DNA of 28,123 nt, taken from contig DPGF01000121.1 in NCBI GenBank assembly GCA_003522105.1, forward strand, positions 2,095 to 30,217, read 5' to 3'. The translations under genes and the position numbers were made by a program. Shown here piece after piece: positions 1 to 7,469 of the stretch. Under the pieces are notes generated by a model that saw nothing but the letters and a program-made list of their open reading frames with translations, was not told where the DNA came from and searched no databases. Numbering within the stretch: position 1 is the stretch's first letter; the number at the start of each line of letters is the position of its first letter. This stretch comes from Oscillibacter sp. (GTDB lineage: Bacteria > Bacillota > Clostridia > Oscillospirales > Oscillospiraceae).

Positions 1-846
1 CGCAACGCCTTCGACCCCCGCATCCATCAGGTGCGCGGCCAGAAGGGCCAGATGCTCGTCGCCGCGAACATGCGCAAGCTGCTCGACGGCTCCGAGATCC
101 TCGACAACTGCCAGAAGGATCGCGTTCAGGACGCTTACGCCCTGCGCTGCATCCCGCAGCTGCACGGTGCCTGCCGTGACGCTCTCGACTATGTCCGCGA
201 GAAGGTCGAGATCGAGCTCAACGCTGTCACCGATAACCCGCTGATGTTCCTCGACGACGAGGCTGTTATCTCCGGCGGTAACTTCCATGGCGAGCCCATG
301 GCCCTGCCGTTCGACTTCCTCGGCATCGCCGCAAGCGAGCTGGCCGACGCTTCCGAGCGCCGCACCGAGCGTATGGTCAACCCGGCTCTGTCCAACGGCC
401 TGACCGCGTTCCTGACCACCAAGGCCGGCGTCAACTCCGGTTTCATGATCGTTCAGTACGCTGCCGCTTCCATGGTCAGCGAGAACAAGATCTACGCTCA
501 CCCCGCTTCCGTCGACTCCATCCCCTCTTCCGCCAACCAGGAGGATATCGTCTCCATGGGTACCACTGCTGCCCGTAAGGCCAAGATGATCCTGCAGAAC
601 ACGCAGGACGTCCTCGCCGACGAGCTGATGACCGCCTGCCAGGCCATCGATATCCGTCGCCGCCTGAACACCCACGGCCAGGGCATGACCCCGCTGCACG
701 AGGCTCTCTACCAGCACGTCCGCGAGAAGGTCGCCTTCTACGAGATCGACCGCGAGATCTGGCCTGACATCCGTGCGGTGGAAGAGATGATCCGCTCCGG
801 CGAGCTGCTCGACATCGTCAAGGAGTATATCCCCGACTTCGAATAA
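1..846 (+). CDS. hutH: Histidine ammonia-lyase, C-terminal part (5' end outside window)
   Basis: Histidine ammonia-lyase removes ammonia from L-histidine to give urocanate, the first step of histidine breakdown in the cytoplasm. The reading frame is open from base 1, so the gene starts upstream. The 281 residues seen are a little over half of the usual length of about 500. Conserved blocks of the aromatic amino acid lyase family are clear: YALRCIPQLHGA, ELNAVTDNPL, GGNFHGEP, SERRTERMVNPALSNG, and near the C-terminus SENKIYAHPASVDSIPSS followed by ANQEDIVSMG. The Ala-Ser-Gly triplet that forms the MIO cofactor lies in the missing N-terminal part. The start of the protein cannot be judged. The next gene is a racemase-like protein, and folate one-carbon genes follow, which fits a histidine catabolic cluster. 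PAL/TAL-type lyases share the fold, but these motifs and the context favour histidine as substrate. Confidence 0.95.
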   Translation, partial: RNAFDPRIHQVRGQKGQMLVAANMRKLLDGSEILDNCQKDRVQDAYALRCIPQLHGACRDALDYVREKVEIELNAVTDNPLMFLDDEAVISGGNFHGEPMALPFDFLGIAASELADASERRTERMVNPALSNGLTAFLTTKAGVNSGFMIVQYAAASMVSENKIYAHPASVDSIPSSANQEDIVSMGTTAARKAKMILQNTQDVLADELMTACQAIDIRRRLNTHGQGMTPLHEALYQHVREKVAFYEIDREIWPDIRAVEEMIRSGELLDIVKEYIPDFE

Positions 847-913
847 TCGAAATCGTGCTCTTTGTGCCGCAAACGCACTGTGCGCGGCGTAAATAGTTGA
901 CAATACAATGCAA

Positions 914-952
914 GGTGGTGTAAAGTCTTAATAGGCTTTACACCATCTTTTT
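914..952 (+). terminator. Hairpin with T-run after hutH (terminator, attenuator or operator)
   Basis: A 14-bp stem (914-927 with 934-947, two G-U pairs) with a 6-base loop is followed by five T, the form of an intrinsic terminator for hutH. Only about 18 bases separate it from the ribosome binding site of the next gene. A TTGACA at 897-902 with TAAAGT at 921-926 (18-base spacer) could be a promoter whose -10 lies inside the palindrome, so an operator role is also possible. Confidence 0.65.
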
Positions 953-984
953 GTCTAATTTTGATAGAAACGGAGGGAACTGCC

Positions 985-1767
985 ATGGAACTCAATATCC
1001 TGCGGGCGGATCCCGCGGGGAACATCACGATCTTCGTGCTCGACCAAGTCGAAAAGGCACAGCGCGCCGCCATCGCGGAGAAGATCATGGCGATTCCGGC
1101 GCTCAAGGCCGAGCAGGTCGGCTATGTCTGCCCTGCGGAAGATGACGCGGACGGGCATATGGAGATGATGGGCGGCGAATTCTGCGGCAACGCAACGCGC
1201 GCCTACGGCATGTACATTGCCCGGCAAAAGGGAGGACTTTCTTCCGTTAAGCTGCGCGTGAGCGGCTGCGACCATATCGTAACCGTGCAGGTCGATCTGG
1301 CAGCAGGCACGGCGCGCGCCGAGATGCCTTGCCCGCGCAGCGTTCAGCGCGTCACCGCAAACGGTCACGAGGGGACGCTTGTTGACTTAACAGGTATTGC
1401 CCACCTTGTGGTCGAGGGCGTGAAACCGAGCGAAGAGTTCTTCCGCGCGGTCGAGCCCGTCTTTTCCCAAATTGCAGGGCTGGATGCCTGCGGTGTCATT
1501 TTCTTAGATGCGGAAACACACCGCATGACGCCGCTCGTTAAGGTGATCGATACGAACAGCCTTGTCTGGGAGGGCAGCTGCGGCAGCGGCAGCGTCGCCT
1601 GTGCGGTCGCGCAGAGCGAGCAGATGGAAAACGGCGGCTTTTCCTGCGACTATATTCAGCCTGCGGGCGTCGTCCGCGCGAGCGTCGAGCGGCAGGGCGG
1701 CAAGGTCGTCGCGGCTCACATCGGCGGTAAGGTCACGCTGGACGAGCCTGTACGCATCACGCTGTAA
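985..1767 (+). CDS. Diaminopimelate-epimerase-fold racemase, probably histidine racemase (CntK-like)
   Basis: A 260-residue protein of the PLP-independent two-cysteine epimerase fold (DapF superfamily). The start is the ATG at 985, preceded by CGGAGGG at 970-976; the frame is open further upstream but has no ribosome binding site there. The catalytic cysteines are probably Cys67 in GGEFCGNATRAYG and Cys199 in WEGSCGSGSVAC. These blocks, the KLRVSGC stretch and the QPAGVV near the end match what I recall of the staphylopine-pathway histidine racemase CntK better than true DapF, which usually has a CGNGxR-type first motif. Such enzymes interconvert L- and D-amino acids by a two-base mechanism. 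Lying directly after hutH, it may convert D-histidine to L-histidine for degradation, or make D-histidine. The substrate is an inference; DapF or another amino acid racemase remains possible. Confidence 0.75.
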   Translation: MELNILRADPAGNITIFVLDQVEKAQRAAIAEKIMAIPALKAEQVGYVCPAEDDADGHMEMMGGEFCGNATRAYGMYIARQKGGLSSVKLRVSGCDHIVTVQVDLAAGTARAEMPCPRSVQRVTANGHEGTLVDLTGIAHLVVEGVKPSEEFFRAVEPVFSQIAGLDACGVIFLDAETHRMTPLVKVIDTNSLVWEGSCGSGSVACAVAQSEQMENGGFSCDYIQPAGVVRASVERQGGKVVAAHIGGKVTLDEPVRITL

Positions 1768-1935
1768 AGCCCCGCGCAAATGACAGAATGCGTCCCCCGT
1801 CCGTCGCTTTCGCCTTTCTGTGCGCGGTGCGGGCGGCAAAAATCTCCCAAAATCCCCCCTTTTTCTCTTTTTTCAGGGAGGAAAAAGAACACTTAATTTT
1901 TTAAGGTTTTTGAAAAAAAGAGGCTTGCAAAATCG

Positions 1936-1964
1936 TTTACCTTTTCCCCGCCTTCGGATATAAT
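1936..1964 (+). promoter_or_regulatory. Sigma-A-type promoter of fhs
   Basis: TTTACC (1936-1941), a 17-base spacer, and a perfect TATAAT (1959-1964), in an AT-rich stretch that contrasts with the GC-rich genes. The start of transcription would be near 1971, giving a leader of about 60 bases. The rest of the 262-base gap after the racemase gene (1768-1935) holds T- and A-rich runs but no convincing terminator or riboswitch. Confidence 0.75.
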
Positions 1965-1980
1965 TCCAATTGTCAATTAG

Positions 1981-1992
1981 AGAGAATTCTCT
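1981..1992. promoter_or_regulatory. Perfect 12-bp palindrome in the fhs leader
   Basis: AGAGAATTCTCT lies about 10 bases after the expected transcription start of fhs. It could be a small operator. As a perfect palindrome without a loop it is a poor RNA hairpin. No function can be assigned from sequence alone. Confidence 0.35.
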
Positions 1993-2029
1993 GCGTTTTA
2001 GATACTTAAAAAATCAGGAGGTAATTCCC

Positions 2030-3697
2030 ATGACCGACATTGAAATCGCCCAGGCGTCCCAAATGCTCCCCATCGAGGAAGTTGCTGCTAAGGTGGGCAT
2101 CAAGCCCGAGCAGCTCGAGAACTACGGCCACTACAAGGCCAAGGTCGACATCCACGCCCTGAAGGACCTGCCCCGCAAGTCCAAGCTGGTTCTCGTTACC
2201 GCCATCAGCCCCACCCCCGCCGGCGAGGGTAAGACCACCACTTCCGTCGGCCTTGCTGACGCGCTCAACAAGCTCGGCAAGAACACCATCGTCTGCCTGC
2301 GCGAGCCCTCTCTGGGCCCCGTGTTCGGCGTCAAGGGCGGCGCTGCCGGCGGCGGCTACGCTCAGGTCGTCCCCATGGAGGACATCAACCTGCACTTCAC
2401 CGGCGACTTCAACGCCATCGGCATCGCCAACAACCTCATGGCTGCCCTGATCGACAACCACATCCAGCAGGGCAACCTTCTCGACATCGACGTGCGCAAT
2501 ATCCCCTGGAAGCGCGTTGTCGATATGAACGACCGTCAGCTGCGTCACATCGTCTGCGGTCTCGGCGGCAAGGCCTCCGGCGTGCCCCGCGAGGACGGCT
2601 TCGACATCGTTGTTGCCTCCGAGATCATGGCCGTTCTGTGCCTCGCTACCGACCTTGCTGACATGAAGGCCCGTCTTGCCAAGATGGTCGTCGCCTACAA
2701 CCGCGCCGGTCAGCCCATCACCGCTCATGACCTGAAGGCCGAGGGCGCTATGGCTGCCGTCCTGAAGGACGCCATCAAGCCCAACCTGGTCCAGACGCTC
2801 GAGCACACCCCCGCTTTCATCCACGGCGGCCCCTTCGCCAACATTGCCCACGGCTGCAACTCCATTCAGGCCACTGAGACCGCGATGAAGCTCGCCGATT
2901 ACACCGTCACCGAGGCCGGCTTCGCTGCTGACCTGGGCGCCGAGAAGTTCCTCGACATCAAGTGCCGTGCCGGTGGCTTCCACCCCGACGCTGTTGTCAT
3001 CGTTGCCACCGTCCGCGCCCTCAAGTATCACGGCGGTGTGCCCAAGGCTGAGCTCAACAGCGAGAACCTCGAGGCTCTCGAGAAGGGCCTGCCCAACCTC
3101 CTCCAGCACGTCGACAACGTGAAGAACGTCTACGGTCTTCCCTGCGTCGTCGCCATCAATGCCTTCCCGACCGACACCAAGGCCGAGCTCGACCTCGTTG
3201 AGGCCAAGTGCAAGGAGCAGGGCGTCAACGTCCGTCTGTCCGAGGTCTGGGCCAAGGGCGGCGAGGGCGGCAAGGCTCTGGCTGAGGAAGTTATCCGCCT
3301 CGCTGAGGACACCACCAACGATCACTTCCAGTTCGTCTACGACCTGGAGGATTCCATCGAAGAGAAGCTGAACAAGATCGCCACCAAGGTCTACCGCGCT
3401 GACGGCGTGGTGCTCGCCGGCGACGCCAAGAAGCAGGCTGCTCAGCTCACCGAGCTCGGCTTCGACAAGATGCCCATCTGCATGGCCAAGACGCAGTTCT
3501 CCTTCTCCGACGATCAGACCAAGCTGGGCGCTCCCCGCGGCTTCAAGATCACCGTCCGCGAGATCAAGGTCAACGCCGGTGCCGGCTTCCTGGTTGCCAA
3601 GACCGGCAACATCATGACCATGCCGGGTCTTCCCAAGGTTCCCGCTTCCGAGCGCATCGACATCGACGCCAATGGCAAGATCACCGGCCTGTTCTAA
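2030..3697 (+). CDS. fhs: Formate--tetrahydrofolate ligase
   Basis: Formyltetrahydrofolate synthetase joins formate to tetrahydrofolate with ATP to make 10-formyl-THF; in amino acid and purine fermenters it runs backwards and yields ATP plus formate. The 555-residue protein has the family's full length. The ATG at 2030 is chosen because AGGAGG at 2016-2021 precedes it by 8 bases; a longer in-frame start at 1970 lies on the expected transcription start. Visible signatures are the nucleotide-binding segment TPAGEGKTTTSVGLADAL and REPSLGPVFGVKGGAAGGG near the N-terminus, then EDINLHFTGDFNAI. The codon choice is strongly biased, as in a highly expressed gene. It has its own promoter, and a hairpin separates it from the cyclohydrolase gene downstream. 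With hutH and that gene it can complete conversion of the formimino group of histidine to formate and ATP. Confidence 0.98.
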   Translation: MTDIEIAQASQMLPIEEVAAKVGIKPEQLENYGHYKAKVDIHALKDLPRKSKLVLVTAISPTPAGEGKTTTSVGLADALNKLGKNTIVCLREPSLGPVFGVKGGAAGGGYAQVVPMEDINLHFTGDFNAIGIANNLMAALIDNHIQQGNLLDIDVRNIPWKRVVDMNDRQLRHIVCGLGGKASGVPREDGFDIVVASEIMAVLCLATDLADMKARLAKMVVAYNRAGQPITAHDLKAEGAMAAVLKDAIKPNLVQTLEHTPAFIHGGPFANIAHGCNSIQATETAMKLADYTVTEAGFAADLGAEKFLDIKCRAGGFHPDAVVIVATVRALKYHGGVPKAELNSENLEALEKGLPNLLQHVDNVKNVYGLPCVVAINAFPTDTKAELDLVEAKCKEQGVNVRLSEVWAKGGEGGKALAEEVIRLAEDTTNDHFQFVYDLEDSIEEKLNKIATKVYRADGVVLAGDAKKQAAQLTELGFDKMPICMAKTQFSFSDDQTKLGAPRGFKITVREIKVNAGAGFLVAKTGNIMTMPGLPKVPASERIDIDANGKITGLF

Positions 3698-3737
3698 GAA
3701 ACGGCTGCCTCACAGATTTTACTCTTTTGATCCCCAA

Positions 3738-3765
3738 GGAAGAGGCGGAACCATCCGCCTCTTCC
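3738..3765 (+). terminator. Strong hairpin between fhs and the cyclodeaminase gene
   Basis: A perfect 12-bp stem (3738-3749 with 3754-3765) with the loop ACCA. Only a broken T-rich stretch follows, so it may be a partial terminator or an RNA-stabilising end of the fhs message. A CTGACA/TAAAAT pair just after it (3765-3770, 3787-3792) looks promoter-like but would start transcription inside the next ribosome binding site. Confidence 0.6.
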
Positions 3766-3808
3766 TGACATATTCTCTTCTGACTCTAAAATTACCGGGA
3801 GGAACGCT

Positions 3809-4444
3809 ATGAAGATCGCAGATATGAAAGTTACCGAGCTCATCAACGAGGTCGGTTCAGGCACTCCCGCGCCCGGCGGCGGCGCTGTGGCCGGTCTTGC
3901 CGGCGGCGTCGGCGTCGCGCTGACGATGATGGTCAACGGCCTGACGCTGGACAAGAAGGGCTTTGAGAACGACCGCGAGCGCCTTCTGGACGCCATTGCC
4001 AAGGGCAATGAGCTCAAGGAGCGCTTTGTCGACGTCATGAACCGCGACAGCGAGGTCTTCGACGTTCTGATCGAATCGCTCGCCCTCCCGAAGGACGACG
4101 ACGCGCACAAGGCCATTCGCCGCGGCGCCGTGCAGGCAAGCTTCCGCAGCTGCACGCAGGTGCCGCTGACGATGATGGAGATCTGCGCCGAGGCCATCGA
4201 CCTCTGTGCCGAGCTTGTCGGCACGACAAACCCGAACGTCGTCAGCGATCTTGGCATCGCCGCGCTCACACTCAAGACCGCCATGCAGAGCGCATGGCTG
4301 AACGTGCTCATCAACCTTTCCTCCCTGAAGGACAAGGCCTTTGCCGATGAGTGCTGCAAAAGGGGCGAAGAGCTGCTTGCACACGCCATTCCCGTGGCGC
4401 AGGAAAGCTACGAAAAGGTGCTCAAGGTCATCACCGAAAAGTAA
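3809..4444 (+). CDS. fchA: Formiminotransferase-cyclodeaminase family / methenyl-THF cyclohydrolase
   Basis: A 211-residue all-helical protein of the FTCD C-terminal (cyclodeaminase) superfamily. Members either deaminate 5-formimino-THF to 5,10-methenyl-THF or hydrolyse 5,10-methenyl-THF to 10-formyl-THF (FchA of clostridia). The family hallmark is the glycine-rich GTPAPGGGAVAGLAGGVG near residues 18-35; further on VGTTNPNVVSDLGIAAL and the SAWLNVLINL helix also fit. The length matches the stand-alone form rather than the fused FTCD. The start ATG at 3809 has GGGAGG about 6 bases upstream. Placed directly after fhs and close to hutH, it fits handling of the formimino carbon of histidine: deamination, then release as formate by Fhs. 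Which of the two reactions it performs cannot be decided from sequence; the gene symbol is tentative. Confidence 0.88.
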   Translation: MKIADMKVTELINEVGSGTPAPGGGAVAGLAGGVGVALTMMVNGLTLDKKGFENDRERLLDAIAKGNELKERFVDVMNRDSEVFDVLIESLALPKDDDAHKAIRRGAVQASFRSCTQVPLTMMEICAEAIDLCAELVGTTNPNVVSDLGIAALTLKTAMQSAWLNVLINLSSLKDKAFADECCKRGEELLAHAIPVAQESYEKVLKVITEK

Positions 4445-4496
4445 CGCTCTTCCGGCCGGAAACGGCCTTTCCAAACTCTCTTTTTTCTTTGATACA

Positions 4497-4549
4497 CGCC
4501 GCCCGCTGCGCTGCAAACGCGCCGCGGGCGGCGCGTTCATTTCTTTTTT
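4497..4549 (+). terminator. Intrinsic terminator after fchA
   Basis: A GC-only 10-bp stem (4497-4506 with 4524-4533) with a 17-base loop, followed within 10 bases by a T-rich run (TTTCTTTTTT). A smaller GGCCG-GAAA-CGGCC hairpin precedes it at 4454-4467. Confidence 0.7.
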
Positions 4550-4587
4550 GGATTTTTGCAATTTATAGTAGCATTTTGCAGATTTTG

Positions 4588-4596
4588 TGGTACAAT
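4588..4596 (+). promoter_or_regulatory. Extended -10 promoter of the F420-ligase-like gene
   Basis: TGGTACAAT is an extended -10 element (TG-N-TACAAT). No good -35 is seen 17 bases upstream, as is common for extended -10 promoters. It lies just after the fchA terminator and about 50 bases before the next start codon, so the gene is probably transcribed separately. Confidence 0.6.
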
Positions 4597-4647
4597 ACCA
4601 TCGGTTCTATTGACGGATCCCAAATTTTGCACGAAAGAGGCTTTTTT

Positions 4648-5349
4648 ATGGATTTTGTTGCAAACGGCTCCAAGAGTGTCGAAATCGAGACTTCCACGGG
4701 CATTTATCTTCGCCACGCCATTCAGACGCACTTTGTCGAGATCGGCGAGGATTATATCGAGCTTGTCAACCGCTACGTCAAGCCCCTCTATGAAGAGGGC
4801 GACCTTCTGAGCATCAGCGAAAAGATCATCGCCCTGTGCCAGAAGCGCGTGGTCTATCGCAAGGATATGAAGATCTCGTGGCTGGCAAAGTTCCTCAGCC
4901 GCTTTGCCATTCAGCACAACAGCGCCGGCATCGGCGTGGGCGAGGTGTGCAAGATGCAGTTCGCCATCGACGAGTGCGGCGCATGGAAGGTCCTCTGGGC
5001 CGCCATCTGCGCGGGCTTCGGCAAGCTCGTGGGCAAGCACGGCATTTTCTATGATATGGTCGGCATGGAGGTCACGGGACTCGATGGCTTCTACCCCGAC
5101 GTGTTCCCGGTTTACGGCGATTACGGCATTCGCATCCCTGAAAATCCCTCAGGCGTTTGTAATGAGATCTTCGAAAAGACTGGCGTGCGCGCGATGATCG
5201 TTGATGCCAACGACCTCACGCGCGACATTCTCGGCAAGGCCGACTGCGTGACCCTCACCGACGAGCAGCTCTGCGAGATCATTCGCGATAACCCCGCCGG
5301 TCAGGACGACCAGTGCACCCCGTTCATTCTGATCCGCAAGAAACAGTGA
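4648..5349 (+). CDS. Coenzyme F420-0:L-glutamate ligase family protein (CofE/FbiB-like)
   Basis: A 233-residue protein related to the F420-0:gamma-glutamyl ligase domain. The start is the ATG at 4648 with AAAGAGG 7 bases upstream; the frame is open further back, but that part overlaps fchA and the terminator. Conserved stretches include IQTHFVEIGEDYIELVNRYV, LLSISEKIIALCQKR, VTGLDGFYPDVFPVYGDYGI, and RAMIVDANDLTRDILG followed by DNPAGQ near the C-terminus. In archaea and actinobacteria the family adds glutamate to the lactyl side of the deazaflavin cofactor F420. Homologues are common in clostridia that are not known to make F420, so the true substrate here is unknown. No other F420 gene is in the window. 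It has its own promoter and ends at a shared terminator, so it is a single-gene unit. Membership is firm; activity is open. Confidence 0.82.
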   Translation: MDFVANGSKSVEIETSTGIYLRHAIQTHFVEIGEDYIELVNRYVKPLYEEGDLLSISEKIIALCQKRVVYRKDMKISWLAKFLSRFAIQHNSAGIGVGEVCKMQFAIDECGAWKVLWAAICAGFGKLVGKHGIFYDMVGMEVTGLDGFYPDVFPVYGDYGIRIPENPSGVCNEIFEKTGVRAMIVDANDLTRDILGKADCVTLTDEQLCEIIRDNPAGQDDQCTPFILIRKKQ

Positions 5350-5387
5350 TCCTTTTTTCGTTCCCTGCCAGGCGCAGCGAGCGTGAG

Positions 5388-5430
5388 AAAGAGGGCGATC
5401 CTCTCACATGAGAGAATCGCCCTCTTTTTT
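5388..5430. terminator. Terminator between convergent genes, probably bidirectional
   Basis: A 12-bp stem (AAAGAGGGCGAT at 5388-5399 with 5416-5427), one mismatch, then a 5-bp upper stem and a 4-base loop. A run of six T follows on the plus strand. On the minus strand the hairpin is followed by a shorter TTTCTC stretch. It can serve both the F420-ligase-like gene and vanW. Confidence 0.85.
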
Positions 5431-5439
5431 ATAAAATTC

Positions 5440-7350
5440 TCAGTCCAATCCCGTATCGAGCCAGCCGGGGCGCTCCATTTCCACAACGGGCGGCTCCGTC
5501 GTGGCGCCGGGGTCGGTCACACCGGGATCGGTGGTCGTGCCGGGGTCGACTGGCACGGTGGGATCGATGGGCGCGGTGGTTCCGGGGTCGACCGGCGCGG
5601 TCACGCCGGGGTCGGTCGGCACCGTGACGGCGGACTTGCCGACGTACACGATGCGGTTGCGCGCCTTGTAGTTGCTGTTCGCCTCAAAGGTCGAGGAGAT
5701 GAGCTTGCCGTCGCCGGAGTAGACATTGCGGTAGGTCTTTACCTTGTAGCCGGTGTAGGCGGTCTGCTCGACCTTGCGCTCGCCGGGAGCCAGCTCGTCC
5801 GTTTCGATGATCTCCTCCGTAAACGGAACGGTCTCAAGCACGTCGGCGCGGATCTTCACATAGGTGTCGTCCACCTTGGTGCCGAGGATGGTAATCTTGA
5901 GATAATTCTTGTTGCCGCTCGTCGTATACTCGGCGCAGACCTTGATGGGATAATCGGTATTGTTGCGGAACTCAAACTCAGGGCCGCCCTCGGCGACCGT
6001 CGCGTCAAGGCCGAGGCCGATGTAGTCGGAGGCAAAGCCGTGGTTCGTGCGCTGCACGATCTCAAGGTTGGCGTAGAGCGCGGCGGCATAGAGCGTAGAG
6101 CTCGCCTGGCACGCGCCGCCGCCGACCATGTCAACGGTCTTGCCCTGCATGTAGCCCGGCGCGGGGCTGTAGCCGTTCGCCGCGGTAAAGGGCGTGACGA
6201 GCGGGCCGTATTTCATCGTTTCGCCGGCGTTCATAATGTAGCCGTTGATGCGCGAGGCGGTGAGCTTGACGTTCGCGCGGCGGCCGGGTGCGCCGCCGAC
6301 CTTCGTGGTATAAGAGCTGAGCTCGTCGCGGAAGATCACCCGCTCAAGCTGCTCGGTCGTCACGTCCGGCAGCTCGACCGCGGCGTTCGGCACATCGACG
6401 GTCTCCCCCGCCGCAGCTTTGTCATAGGCGGCTTGCAGGTCAGAGAGTGCAAAATCCACCCCCGCGTGTCCCGGCACGACGGTGCCGCTTTCCTTATCAA
6501 AGGACGCGTTGACCTTCTGCCCGATGATCGCCTCGCGCTGCGCGGCAAGATCGGCCTCCTGCGCGGGGATCACATCGTAAACGCCGCCCTCCGCGGCGCT
6601 TTTCAGCACGATCTCAGACGGCTTGCCGCCGCTGAGGTACGCGCCGCCAAGATACATACTGAGCTGCTCTTTCGCGGTGTCGGTCGCGGCGCGGCCGTCC
6701 ATCGGCTTCGTAACGCTGACCTTACCGTCCTCGGTCACGTGAATGGCAAATTCCACCGGATCGCAGGTTATGTCATCGCACAGCGTGTCGACCAGACTGC
6801 CAAGCTGATTGGGAGAATAATATAATCCCACCGTCGTTGCAGCGTCCTGCGGCTTGACGAGCGCGCGCAGATACTTTGCTCCCGCTGTGAAAATGCTGTC
6901 GTTGCAGCCGTAGACAATGTAGATCTGCTTGGCAAGACCGTCAAAGTCGACGTGCTCCGGCATCTCGTTGAGCGCCACGTGCGCGACCTCTGTGCCGTCG
7001 GGCAGAACGAAGTCGACGCCCGCGCCCCTCGCCTGTGCAACGCTCGCTTTGAGCTGCTGCGCGGCCTGCTGCTCGCTCATGCCGCCGTAGTTGACCTCGC
7101 CGAGCATCACGTTGGGGTAAATGCACTGCCCCGCCGACACCCATGCGCCAAAGCCCAAATAGCCCGCCGCCAACACGGCGGCGACAATGGCGATGACCTT
7201 GCCCGCCTTCCCTGATGTTTCACGTGGAACGCGCGGCGGCGTCTCGCCGCAGGACTCCGCAGACGCTCTGACGGCCTTCTCCGGCTTCATCAGGCGCTTG
7301 CCGCCCTTTTTCCTTTTCTTTTCCTCAAAGGCGCCGATGTTTTCTTCCAT
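5440..7350 (-). CDS. VanW-family surface protein with peptidoglycan-binding and G5 domains
   Basis: A 636-residue membrane-anchored cell-surface protein. The N-terminus is lysine-rich, with one membrane segment at about residues 51-72, and the rest should lie outside the cell. Residues of about 75-340 resemble the paired PG_binding_4 repeats usual before VanW. The VanW domain covers about 350-490 with the signature VGGGACQASSTLY at 409-421. A G5-like segment follows at about 505-570 (EEIIETDELAPGERKVEQT). The tail, from 577 on, is rich in proline, threonine, aspartate and glycine. The start ATG is preceded by GGGAGGAG. The name comes from the vancomycin cluster, but these proteins are widespread and their role is not settled; a cell wall function is likely. 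It follows noc on the same strand and has its own promoter. An imperfect parS site lies inside the coding sequence. Confidence 0.88.
   Translation of the reverse strand: MEENIGAFEEKKRKKGGKRLMKPEKAVRASAESCGETPPRVPRETSGKAGKVIAIVAAVLAAGYLGFGAWVSAGQCIYPNVMLGEVNYGGMSEQQAAQQLKASVAQARGAGVDFVLPDGTEVAHVALNEMPEHVDFDGLAKQIYIVYGCNDSIFTAGAKYLRALVKPQDAATTVGLYYSPNQLGSLVDTLCDDITCDPVEFAIHVTEDGKVSVTKPMDGRAATDTAKEQLSMYLGGAYLSGGKPSEIVLKSAAEGGVYDVIPAQEADLAAQREAIIGQKVNASFDKESGTVVPGHAGVDFALSDLQAAYDKAAAGETVDVPNAAVELPDVTTEQLERVIFRDELSSYTTKVGGAPGRRANVKLTASRINGYIMNAGETMKYGPLVTPFTAANGYSPAPGYMQGKTVDMVGGGACQASSTLYAAALYANLEIVQRTNHGFASDYIGLGLDATVAEGGPEFEFRNNTDYPIKVCAEYTTSGNKNYLKITILGTKVDDTYVKIRADVLETVPFTEEIIETDELAPGERKVEQTAYTGYKVKTYRNVYSGDGKLISSTFEANSNYKARNRIVYVGKSAVTVPTDPGVTAPVDPGTTAPIDPTVPVDPGTTTDPGVTDPGATTEPPVVEMERPGWLDTGLD
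5488..5619 (-). repeat. Degenerate repeat coding for the Pro/Thr/Asp-Pro-Gly tail of the VanW protein
   Basis: The last part of the vanW gene codes for about six degenerate copies of a unit such as PVDPGTTA or TDPGVT (residues 579-621). At DNA level this appears as repeated GGGGTCG blocks. Such tails usually act as wall-spanning linkers and often vary in length between strains. Confidence 0.7.
7216..7231. promoter_or_regulatory. Imperfect parS site inside vanW
   Basis: The 16-base sequence TGTTTCACGTGGAACG matches the parS consensus TGTTTCACGTGAAACA at 14 of 16 positions, keeping the central CACGTG. It lies about 240 bases downstream of the noc gene and about 19 kb from the two perfect parS sites. 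It may bind Spo0J, or Noc, whose normal site differs. Confidence 0.6.
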
Positions 7351-7410
7351 CTCTGGCTCCTCCCTGTTTCTTCCGTTCTTTGCGGTGGGGCTTTCCCCGC
7401 CGACTGCATC

Positions 7411-7419
7411 AGTATATCA
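7411..7419 (-). promoter_or_regulatory. Extended -10 promoter of vanW
   Basis: On the minus strand TGATATACT (TG-N-TATACT) lies about 60 bases before the vanW start codon. The -35 region is weak. A GC-rich 7-bp hairpin in the leader (about 7383-7401) lacks a T-run, so it is not a terminator. Confidence 0.55.
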
Positions 7420-7469
7420 CAGAACAGGAGAAAAAGAATCACAAAAGGGTGACAATTTCAACTTTTTTC

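Noticed and set aside
1768..2029. Possible tetrahydrofolate riboswitch in front of fhs
   Set aside because: I found none of the conserved THF riboswitch core, and the leader after the promoter is only about 60 bases.
2006..3325. A 439-codon antisense frame in fhs
   Set aside because: A codon-bias shadow of the highly expressed fhs gene.
3765..3792. CTGACA-N16-TAAAAT as a promoter of fchA
   Set aside because: It would start the transcript inside the ribosome binding site; the read-through from fhs is the simpler explanation.
5488..5619. The repeat in the vanW 3' end as a CRISPR array or tandem DNA element
   Set aside because: The units are short, degenerate and in frame, and simply code for the Pro/Thr-rich tail.
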